From NCBI GenBank assembly GCA_027067015.1, contig JAMOMS010000267.1, positions 1 to 24,347 of the forward strand: a stretch of DNA of 24,347 bases, in the 5' to 3' direction. This document shows positions 17,243 through 23,397 of the stretch, in pieces. The position numbers and the translations under genes were made by a program. Source of the stretch: Campylobacterales bacterium. GTDB taxonomy: Bacteria > Campylobacterota > Campylobacteria > Campylobacterales > Hydrogenimonadaceae. The notes beneath the pieces were generated by a model. It was not told the origin of the DNA and made no database searches. It saw only the letters and a program-made list of their open reading frames with translations. The first letter of the stretch is position 1. Each line of letters begins with the position of its first letter.

Positions 17243-17884
17243 TTAAAGATAAAAAGTTTCCAATCCCTCTTTGTCCAGGATCAGGATCTCATCCTTTAGT
17301 TTTTCAATGAGTCCCATGGTGGAGAGTTTTTTGAGAATACGCGAGAGGGTTTCGGGGGTCATGTTGAGATTGGCGGCGATGTGGCTCTTTTTGAGCTTGG
17401 AGATTTTGTCTCCGTTCTCACACAAAAACTTGGCGACCCGGGCGGTGGAGTTCATGACCATGTTGGTGGCGATGACGTTTTCAAGGTATTTGATCTTTTT
17501 GCTTAAAGATTTAATGAACGCGAAGGAGATGTCGGGATTTTTGAGAAACTCTTTTTCAAAGGTATCGTAGTTGATGCTCAAAACCTTGCCGTCACTCTCA
17601 AATTCAGCCGAAGCGGGGTAGCGCATATGCTCGAAGTTGACAATCTCGGCGATGACGTCTACGGGAAAGAAGTGGTGCAAAATGACTTTGTTGCCCTTCT
17701 GGTCGGTTTTGTAGACTTGTAAAATACCTTCAAGCAAAATAATGAGATTGGCGGCTTTGTCGCCCTCGAAAAAGAGGATGGAACCTTTTTTATACTCAAT
17801 GACGTTGGAGATCTCATCCAGTCGGGCCAGGCTTTTGTCGTCGAGATCTTTAAAGAGGTAAAACGATTTAAGTTGCTTCGTCAC
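17243..17884 (-). CDS. CRP/FNR-family transcription regulator of denitrification (DNR/NssR-like)
   Basis: 213 aa with an N-terminal cyclic-nucleotide-binding-like beta-roll (GSILFFEGDKAANLIILLEG), a long dimer helix (about 115-140) and a C-terminal winged helix (SHIAANLNMTPETLSRILKKL). The recognition helix has E178, S181 and R182, the E-x-x-S-R set that reads TTGAT in FNR. Only one Cys (C155) is present, so there is no FNR-type [4Fe-4S] sensor; a heme/NO sensor as in DNR, or a nitrosative or nitrate signal as in Campylobacter NssR, is more likely. The start is a GTG at 17884 with AGGA upstream. It lies 9 nt behind a 61-aa membrane protein gene and reads toward napA; no terminator is visible in between. 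Confidence 0.88.
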   Translation of the reverse strand: MTKQLKSFYLFKDLDDKSLARLDEISNVIEYKKGSILFFEGDKAANLIILLEGILQVYKTDQKGNKVILHHFFPVDVIAEIVNFEHMRYPASAEFESDGKVLSINYDTFEKEFLKNPDISFAFIKSLSKKIKYLENVIATNMVMNSTARVAKFLCENGDKISKLKKSHIAANLNMTPETLSRILKKLSTMGLIEKLKDEILILDKEGLETFYL

Positions 17885-17893
17885 GCCTTTCCT

Positions 17894-18079
17894 TTAAGCA
17901 AATCTTAAAAATAGTCCAATTGCCAAAGAGAGAAGGACAACCATCGTAAGCATCACGGGTTTATAGTAACCCTCCGGAATCGGATAACGGGCATCGATCC
18001 ACTCGGTGATCCGCATGGCGGGGTAGATCATGAAAAAGAGCATCACGATCGAAAAGACGAGTGTTAATACAAGATCCAT
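17894..18079 (-). CDS. Small two-helix membrane protein upstream of the regulator
   Basis: 61 aa from the ATG at 18079, which follows AAGGAG; the open frame further upstream has no ribosome site. Two hydrophobic helices (about residues 2-22 and 40-59) flank a polar loop with EWIDARYPIPEGYYKP. The family is not recognised. The stop is 9 nt before the GTG of the CRP/FNR regulator, so the two genes form one operon, driven from the divergent region with the perfect FNR box. It could be a membrane partner of the regulator or of the nitrate pathway; this is inference only. Confidence 0.65.
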   Translation of the reverse strand: MDLVLTLVFSIVMLFFMIYPAMRITEWIDARYPIPEGYYKPVMLTMVVLLSLAIGLFLRFA

Positions 18080-18131
18080 TTTATCTCCTTGCCCGTCGGG
18101 AAGTCCATTATAGGCGGGTGGGACTGAAAAT

Positions 18132-18203
18132 AAGATAAAAATTATCCCTTTTTTCGTCATTTGATCGGGATCAAGGCGCCGAGAGGAGGAGAGTGGTTAC
18201 TAT
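18132..18203. promoter_or_regulatory. Divergent promoters around a perfect FNR box
   Basis: TTGAT-CGGG-ATCAA (18161-18174) is a perfect FNR consensus palindrome. To the right, TACTAT (18198-18203) is a + strand -10 with a start near 18210. To the left, TATCTT on the minus strand (18137-18132) gives a start near 18125. The box is about 42 bp from each, so one dimer could act on both the regulator operon and the 123-aa protein gene. Confidence 0.65.
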
Positions 18204-18238
18204 AGGGGTAGAGACTCTTGTTAGCGTGGAGTAGATGG

Positions 18239-18610
18239 ATGAAACAGTTTTTATATATAGAAGGGGCTTACCTCATTTTTTCGGGGGTCATTTTGCTGAT
18301 TACGCTTTTTGTGGTGACACGCCCTTTTATGACGGTGAGGGCAAGAAAAAGGGGATTGCCGGCGGTGGCGCTCTTTTTGGCTTTGGCCATCGCGCTACAT
18401 TATAAAGTGACAACCGGCCGGATGGCGCGGGTAAAAAAGAGTTTTGAAGAGGGAAGGCCGGTCATTTGCGAAAACCGTGTTATACGCAAGGGCTCCCAGT
18501 CCATTATTATCAGGCGCTCTTTGGGGTGGCGGCTGGAGGGTGACTATTTTGTCTCCGACGCCTATACCCGTCCCTTTTTTACGGCCCGATGTGTCGAATA
18601 TGAGAAGTGA
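18239..18610 (+). CDS. Membrane protein of unknown function, divergent from the regulator operon
   Basis: 123 aa. The ATG at 18239 is chosen since GGAG (18228-18231) lies 7 nt upstream; the ATG at 18235 is in another frame. Two hydrophobic helices (about residues 9-30 and 42-60) are followed by a soluble basic domain of about 60 residues with two Cys (VICENRV and ARCVEY). The family is not recognised. It shares the perfect FNR box with the regulator operon, which ties it to anaerobic or nitrogen-oxide regulation. Confidence 0.65.
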   Translation: MKQFLYIEGAYLIFSGVILLITLFVVTRPFMTVRARKRGLPAVALFLALAIALHYKVTTGRMARVKKSFEEGRPVICENRVIRKGSQSIIIRRSLGWRLEGDYFVSDAYTRPFFTARCVEYEK

Positions 18611-18727
18611 CAAAAAAGTGTCGAAAAAATAGTTCCATTTTTACATCAAAAATATTGTTTAACTTCCCCCATCTCCTCATTTTAATTTAGTATAAATAAT
18701 CAAAACTAAGAAAAATATATAATTTTC

Positions 18728-18769
18728 TTGATGTAAGTCAACGTTGAATCCGATAAAAAGAGTCATAAT
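18728..18769 (+). promoter_or_regulatory. nor-nir operon promoter with FNR/DNR-type box at -41.5
   Basis: TTGAT-GTAA-GTCAA lies at 18728-18741. A -10 hexamer CATAAT (18764-18769) predicts a start near 18776. The box centre (18734.5) is again exactly 41.5 bp upstream. The surrounding region (18611-18827) is AT-rich and holds no other gene. The GTCAA half-site matches that at napA. Confidence 0.78.
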
Positions 18770-18828
18770 TATCCCGTGCCTTATTCTTTTAAGCAATAAG
18801 GTCTGCCTAACCAAAAGAAAGGAGTGTC

Positions 18829-19191
18829 ATGGAGTCGGTCATCCATATGCCCCAACTGGCACCGGATGCGTTTTTGGGAATATTTATCGTGGCGACGCTG
18901 GTTCTGGTTTTTGGAGTCGGTTACGCCGCGTTGATTACCCTCTCGAAGATGGGGTTTATTCCCAAAAAGTGGCAACCTTTCGGCTATCTTTTCTGGATAT
19001 TGCAGGCTTACAGCCTGTATGACCTGGCCCAGCGGGTACAGAGCAACCCTTTCACGACAAAAGTATTGATGGTGGCCATGGTGATCTACCTCTTTGCCCC
19101 CCATCTCTACTTTTATCTGATTGAGGAGTCCGAGAACCGCTACGACCCGGTTGAGGATGGGCAAACTACCAAATCATTAAAGGAGGCGTGA
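18829..19191 (+). CDS. Three-helix membrane protein leading the NO reductase operon
   Basis: 120 aa; ATG with AAAGGAG 4 nt upstream. Three hydrophobic helices (about residues 14-37, 47-64 and 74-96) connected by short loops, with an acidic C-terminus (EESENRYDPVEDG). The family is not recognised and it is not similar to NorE, NorD or NorQ as I know them. The stop codon overlaps the norC start by one base (TGATG), so translation is coupled. The FNR-type promoter lies directly upstream. A role as an accessory subunit or assembly factor of the NO reductase is inferred from position. Confidence 0.75.
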   Translation: MESVIHMPQLAPDAFLGIFIVATLVLVFGVGYAALITLSKMGFIPKKWQPFGYLFWILQAYSLYDLAQRVQSNPFTTKVLMVAMVIYLFAPHLYFYLIEESENRYDPVEDGQTTKSLKEA

Positions 19192-19856
19192 TGAGCAAGA
19201 AGAGTGCGTCGGTATGGACAAGCATACCGTTTTGGCGCCGTTCGGCGGCGTGGGTCACGGGTGTGGCCACCGTGTTGCTGATATGGCTGACGTTTGACAC
19301 GATGGGACAGATTAGTATGGGAAGTGACGAGGATCTTAAAAACGGCGTTACCAAACGGATTCCCGCCGCATCGGTCATCAACTACCATATTGATTACCAG
19401 TTTGATGACAAACGGGGCCATGAGGTGCCGGTGATCGGCGAAAAAGAGCCCTTTTTCGGAAAAGAGTGGAGCGCTGAAGAGGCGGCTAAACTGCTGCATC
19501 TTGGCAAGCTGACCTCTCAGGCAAAAAACTGTATGAACTGCCATACCCTGCTGGGTAACGGCGCCTACTACGCGCCCGATCTGACCAAAGCGTGGCTGGA
19601 TCCCAAATGGAACGACGGCACCATGACCGGCATTACGGGCAAAGCGAGCAAAGAGGAGGCGATGGCCGAATTTTTGATGCATCCTTCCCAATATCCTACC
19701 CATGCGCGGATGATGCCCAACCTTGGTATTACCAAAGAGGAAGCCGTGGCGCTGGTGGCGTTTTTGAAACATATGAGCGCCATCGACACCAACGGATTCC
19801 CCCGCAACTTCTCGCAATCGGCGAAGCGTCTTGAAGGAGGTACCCATGCTCATTAA
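19191..19856 (+). CDS. norC: NorC, cytochrome c subunit of nitric oxide reductase
   Basis: 221 aa from the ATG at 19191, with GGAGG 4 nt upstream; the GTG at 19188 is too close to the ribosome site. One N-terminal membrane anchor (about residues 18-36) is followed by a periplasmic cytochrome domain. The heme motif is C114-MN-C117-H118, in the NorC-typical context CHTLLGNGAYYAPDLTKAW, and a Met in HARMMPNLG (174 or 175) is the likely sixth ligand. NorC passes electrons to NorB. The end overlaps the norB start by 11 nt. Confidence 0.95.
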   Translation: MSKKSASVWTSIPFWRRSAAWVTGVATVLLIWLTFDTMGQISMGSDEDLKNGVTKRIPAASVINYHIDYQFDDKRGHEVPVIGEKEPFFGKEWSAEEAAKLLHLGKLTSQAKNCMNCHTLLGNGAYYAPDLTKAWLDPKWNDGTMTGITGKASKEEAMAEFLMHPSQYPTHARMMPNLGITKEEAVALVAFLKHMSAIDTNGFPRNFSQSAKRLEGGTHAH

Positions 19857-21297
19857 CGGTCAATTGAAATATGAGTCGCAAAAGCTTGCGATGAACTATT
19901 TTCGGGTCGCAATCGTATTGTTTGGCGCCCAGCTTCTGATGGGGCTGATTGCCGCCATTCAGTTCCTTTATCCCGGATTTTTGTTTGAACTCTTTGATTT
20001 CAGCGTGGCGCGGATGGTGCACATCAACGCCCTGGTGGTCTGGATGCTTTATGCGATGATCGGTTCGGTCTACTACATGATTCCCGATGAAACGGGACAT
20101 GAAGCGGTCGGTATCGCGTTGGGCAAACTGGCTTTCTGGATTCTGACCGCGGCGGTGACCGTGGTGGTACTGGTTTATATCTTCATTCAGGTGGGATCGG
20201 GTAGCGAATCGACCATCTGGTTCATCAACGAGGGCCGTGAATACCTGGAAGCGCCGCGCTGGGCGGACCTTGGTATCGTGGCGGTGGTGCTTGTCTTCTA
20301 TTACAATGTATTCTTCACCTACCTGAAGTCTGAGAAGAAGACGGGTATCATGACCGTTATGGTCGCCAACCTCTTCGCGCTGGCGGGCCTGTATCTGTGC
20401 GGTATGTTCTTTACCGACAACATCTCCATGGATCAATACTGGTGGTGGTGGGTTATCCACCTGTGGGTTGAGGCGACTTGGGAAGTCTTTGTCGGAACCC
20501 TGGCCGCTTACGCCCTTATCAAAATCCTGGGCGCCAAACGCGAAATTGTTGAAATGTGGCTCTGGATTGAGGTATTGATGCTCTTTGGATCCGGAATTTT
20601 GGGGCTGGGTCACCACTACTTCTGGATCGGAACGCCTGAATACTGGTGGGAGATCGGTGCGCTCTTTAGTGCCCTTGAGCCGGTGCCGCTGGTGGCGATG
20701 TTTGTGCACGTACTGTATGACTGGGGTAAAGAGCAGGGCCATGCGGAAGCCGGCGGCGCCGATACGGCGGTTAAAAACAGCCCGGCCATGGCGTGGATCG
20801 CCTCCAACGCGTTTGGAAACTTCCTGGGCGCGGGTATCTGGGGCTTTTTCCACACCTTACCGCAGGTGAACATCTATACCCACGGTACGCAGTTTACGGC
20901 GGCCCACGGCCACCTGGCCTTCTTTGGCGCCTACGCGACCATTCTGATCGGTATGATGTATCTGGGCGTACAGGGCGCGTACGGCATCAAAAAAATGACC
21001 ATGACCTTTAAAAGCAAGATGGCGCTCTTTTTGATTATTTTCGGCGTGCTTGGCATGACGGTGGCGCTGACCATCGCCGGGTATGAGCAGGTGCTGGTTG
21101 AGCGGGCCGATCTTGGCGGCGGCTGGGACGCCTTCTTTATCGCACAGGAACTTCCCTGGTATGTACAGGCCCAAGCCTGGCGGCTGGTGATGGGGATTGT
21201 GACGCTGGTGGGCTTTGTCTACCTGGCCTGGGATCTTCTGACCATCGGTCAGGAGGTTTCGCAAAAAGAGAGCGAAAGCGTAGCGGCGACTGCGTAA
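19846..21297 (+). CDS. norB: NorB, catalytic subunit of cytochrome c-dependent nitric oxide reductase
   Basis: 483 aa; reduces NO to N2O in the membrane. The ATG at 19846 has AAGGAGG 5 nt upstream, inside the end of norC. About 12 membrane helices. The non-heme iron site is complete: H205 and E209 in IHLWVEATWE, and H256-H257 in GLGHHYFWIGTPEYW. H354 and H356 in TAAHGHLAFFGAY are the heme b/b3 ligands, and H59 in ARMVHINALVVW is the other low-spin ligand. There is no N-terminal quinol-oxidase extension, and norC is adjacent, so this is the cNOR type rather than qNOR. Confidence 0.96.
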   Translation: MLINGQLKYESQKLAMNYFRVAIVLFGAQLLMGLIAAIQFLYPGFLFELFDFSVARMVHINALVVWMLYAMIGSVYYMIPDETGHEAVGIALGKLAFWILTAAVTVVVLVYIFIQVGSGSESTIWFINEGREYLEAPRWADLGIVAVVLVFYYNVFFTYLKSEKKTGIMTVMVANLFALAGLYLCGMFFTDNISMDQYWWWWVIHLWVEATWEVFVGTLAAYALIKILGAKREIVEMWLWIEVLMLFGSGILGLGHHYFWIGTPEYWWEIGALFSALEPVPLVAMFVHVLYDWGKEQGHAEAGGADTAVKNSPAMAWIASNAFGNFLGAGIWGFFHTLPQVNIYTHGTQFTAAHGHLAFFGAYATILIGMMYLGVQGAYGIKKMTMTFKSKMALFLIIFGVLGMTVALTIAGYEQVLVERADLGGGWDAFFIAQELPWYVQAQAWRLVMGIVTLVGFVYLAWDLLTIGQEVSQKESESVAATA

Positions 21298-21307
21298 AAA
21301 TGTTTTG

Positions 21308-21340
21308 AATCGTAGGAAAACGGCAAATTTTCTTACGATT
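21308..21340 (+). terminator. Strong stem-loop after norB
   Basis: AATCGTAGGAAAA and TTTTCTTACGATT form a 13-bp stem (one G-U pair) around a 7-nt loop, 11 nt after the norB stop. The following tract, TATATTTAC, is only partly U-rich. It may be a partial terminator or a 3'-end protector between norB and the small-ORF/nirS part. Confidence 0.6.
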
Positions 21341-21372
21341 TATATTTACTATAAGAATTGAAGGAGTAAACT

Positions 21373-21531
21373 ATGTGGGAAGCATGTACTGATGTCGCAT
21401 GCGGCAATCTATTTGCCTGGTTGAACCAGGGACCGTTAACGTTGACGATCTTCTTGCATACAGTGGTCGTTATACCGATGTTCTTCATCTACTTTCAGGA
21501 GAAAAAACGCCTGGAAGAGGGTGGGGAATAG
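21373..21531 (+). CDS. 52-aa single-helix membrane protein between norB and nirS
   Basis: The ATG at 21373 follows AAGGAG with 6 nt spacing; the ORF ends with TAG at 21531. The N-terminal part has two Cys (C5 and C10, EACTDVACGN), then one hydrophobic helix (about residues 22-41, LTLTIFLHTVVVIPMFFIYF) and a charged C-terminus (QEKKRLEEGGE), which suggests an N-out, C-in orientation. The family is not recognised. The clean ribosome site and its place in the operon support a real gene. It might be a small subunit of the NO reductase or help NirS assembly. Confidence 0.7.
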   Translation: MWEACTDVACGNLFAWLNQGPLTLTIFLHTVVVIPMFFIYFQEKKRLEEGGE

Positions 21532-21537
21532 GAGGCG

Positions 21538-21583
21538 GGCGCGGTTTTCAACCGTGCCTCGGCAATAGGGGAGAAAACCTATT
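21538..21583 (+). other. Two intercistronic hairpins before nirS
   Basis: GGCGCGGTT-TTC-AACCGTGCC (21538-21558) gives a 9-bp stem with one G-U pair; AATAGG (21564-21569) with CCTATT (21578-21583) gives a 6-bp stem. Both lie between the stop of the 52-aa gene and the nirS ribosome site. Neither has a U-run. They probably protect the 5' end of a processed nirS message. Confidence 0.5.
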
Positions 21584-21609
21584 CTAACAATCCCAAAGAA
21601 GGAGAAAAG

Positions 21610-23319
21610 ATGAAGATTGCGAAGCTTCTGAGCATGGCGGCGGCGGCCTCCATGGTGACCGGATCGCTTTATGCCGGTACCTCGAAGATGGATTTTGGTA
21701 AAGTCTATGAGAAAGAGTGCCAGGGATGTCACGGCCCGATTCACCAAGGTGGTGTCGGATCCGACCTGCGCCCCAAAGCGCTGAAGAAGAAAAACGCCCA
21801 GATGCTGGCTGAAACCATTCTTAACGGTCGTCAAGGTACGGCCATGCCTTCCTGGAAACACCTCTTTAGCAAAGACGATGCCGCCGGTATGGTTGAGTGG
21901 CTTATGAACTGGAAAAACACCGTCGAGCTCAAACTCTCTTTGGATGAGGTAAAAAAGAGCTGGAAGATTCTGGCGGATCGCAACGCCCTTTATAAAAAGT
22001 ATCCGAAACCGACCGATGTCAAAGATGTCAAAGATATTGTCTTCGCCACCGAGCGGGACGCCTCTTTGGTTGATTTTATCGACGGTACGACCGGTAAGGT
22101 TCTCTCTCGTCACAAAGCGGGCTTCGCGGTTCACGTCACCGTCACCAACAAACGGATGCCCCGCTACGCCTACTCCATTAGCCGCTCCGGTCGTCTGACC
22201 ATGTTTGATCTCAATGCACCCGGTCAACCGGCTCTTGCCAGCGTTCAGGTAGGACAGGAGTCTCGCGGTCTGGCTGTTTCTCCCGACGGTAAATATGTTA
22301 TGGCCGGTAACTACAATCCCGGCGGCGCGGTTCTTTGTGACGCCAAAACCCTTGAGCCTTTGAAAGTCTTCCCGACATCAAGCGTTATCGATCCTGACGG
22401 TAACATCGGACCCAGCCGTGTCGCCTTTATCGCGGATACCCCGTACGCGCCCTATTTTGTCTTCGCGCTCAAAGACGGCGGCCATGTCTATATTGTAGAC
22501 TACTCCAAACCCGGCTTCCCGATTGTGGGTGACGTGCCCAATGTCGGTAAAATCCTGCATGACGCGTTTGAAAACGAAGGCAAGCAGATCGGCCGGTTTG
22601 TCTATGTGGCTTCTCAGGGCAGTGACCTGATGGGTGTTATTGACCTTAAAACCAAAAAGCTGGCGGCCAAGATTTATACCGGTCCCGGTACCAAACCGCA
22701 CCCGGGTCAGGGAAGCTCCTGGTATAACGAAAAATATGGTCAGCTCAACGCCACCAACAGCATGAACGTCGGTGACGTGGTTATCTGGGATATGAACAAC
22801 GAAGTGGTCGCCAACGTACCGACCGCGGGCGGCGGTCTGTTTGTGGGAACCAGCAAAGATACCCCCTATATCTGGTCTGACTGTGTACTTGGCGGACCCC
22901 ACAACTACAACAAGGTCTATCTGATCAACAAGCAGACCCTTGAGACCGATCGCATTATTGAAGTCGGTAAGAAAAAAGGTCACCTGATCGACGCGCATAC
23001 CGGTAAAATTCTGCAAACCTGGGACGCTACCCAGTATCAGACCGTCAAAGGCAAAGAGGTTAACTCCAAACTCTCCAAAGAGAAAGTGGTTACCTATACC
23101 GCCAAACACGGTCCCCGTGTTAAAAATCCGGTTCAACCCCGCCTGCTCCACGCAGAGCCCGCGAACCACGGCAAGTGGACCTTTATCTCCGAGTGGACGA
23201 CCGGACGGATTGGTGTTTATGACGCCAAAACCGGTAAGTTCATCAAATATATCTACAATATGACGACGCCGACTTTCACCTACTCTGTCGAGCATCGTCA
23301 AGAAGTACCCGGCGCGTAA
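21610..23319 (+). CDS. nirS: NirS, cytochrome cd1 nitrite reductase
   Basis: 569 aa, the usual NirS length; reduces nitrite to NO in the periplasm. Signal peptide at 1-22 (ends LYA). The N-terminal cytochrome c domain has C37-QG-C40-H41 and a Met in GTAMPSW. The rest is an eight-bladed heme d1 propeller. H175 in FAVHV corresponds to the proximal d1 ligand, and H317 (ILHDAF) and H364 (KPHPGQG) to the two active-site His. These three separate it from decayed homologues. A Lys-rich insertion lies near residues 455-500. The C-terminus is divergent from Pseudomonas NirS. No heme d1 biosynthesis gene (nirF, nirD, nirJ and others) is in the window. It is most likely transcribed from the nor promoter, since no closer FNR-type box is seen. 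Confidence 0.9.
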   Translation: MKIAKLLSMAAAASMVTGSLYAGTSKMDFGKVYEKECQGCHGPIHQGGVGSDLRPKALKKKNAQMLAETILNGRQGTAMPSWKHLFSKDDAAGMVEWLMNWKNTVELKLSLDEVKKSWKILADRNALYKKYPKPTDVKDVKDIVFATERDASLVDFIDGTTGKVLSRHKAGFAVHVTVTNKRMPRYAYSISRSGRLTMFDLNAPGQPALASVQVGQESRGLAVSPDGKYVMAGNYNPGGAVLCDAKTLEPLKVFPTSSVIDPDGNIGPSRVAFIADTPYAPYFVFALKDGGHVYIVDYSKPGFPIVGDVPNVGKILHDAFENEGKQIGRFVYVASQGSDLMGVIDLKTKKLAAKIYTGPGTKPHPGQGSSWYNEKYGQLNATNSMNVGDVVIWDMNNEVVANVPTAGGGLFVGTSKDTPYIWSDCVLGGPHNYNKVYLINKQTLETDRIIEVGKKKGHLIDAHTGKILQTWDATQYQTVKGKEVNSKLSKEKVVTYTAKHGPRVKNPVQPRLLHAEPANHGKWTFISEWTTGRIGVYDAKTGKFIKYIYNMTTPTFTYSVEHRQEVPGA

Positions 23320-23328
23320 CGCCGTTTT

Positions 23329-23349
23329 CTCTTCCCCTTGCGGGAAGAG
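23329..23349 (+). terminator. Hairpin terminator after nirS
   Basis: CTCTTCCC-CTTGC-GGGAAGAG is a perfect 8-bp stem with a 5-nt loop, 9 nt after the nirS stop. It is followed by TTGTAT rather than a clean U-run, so termination may be partial. Confidence 0.65.
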
Positions 23350-23352
23350 TTG

Positions 23353-23358
23353 TATAAT
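23353..23358 (+). promoter_or_regulatory. -10 element candidate for the multiheme cytochrome gene
   Basis: A perfect TATAAT directly behind the nirS terminator predicts a start near 23365 and a leader of about 33 nt. The -35 region overlaps the terminator stem (TCTTCC) and is poor. No FNR-type box lies at -41.5. Confidence 0.35.
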
Positions 23359-23397
23359 ACTCTTCATAAACAACTCCCGATAGCAGGTTCTATTACG

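Noticed and set aside
23353..23365. FNR-type control of the multiheme cytochrome gene
   Set aside because: No TTGAT-N4-[AG]TCAA site near -41.5 of the TATAAT element.
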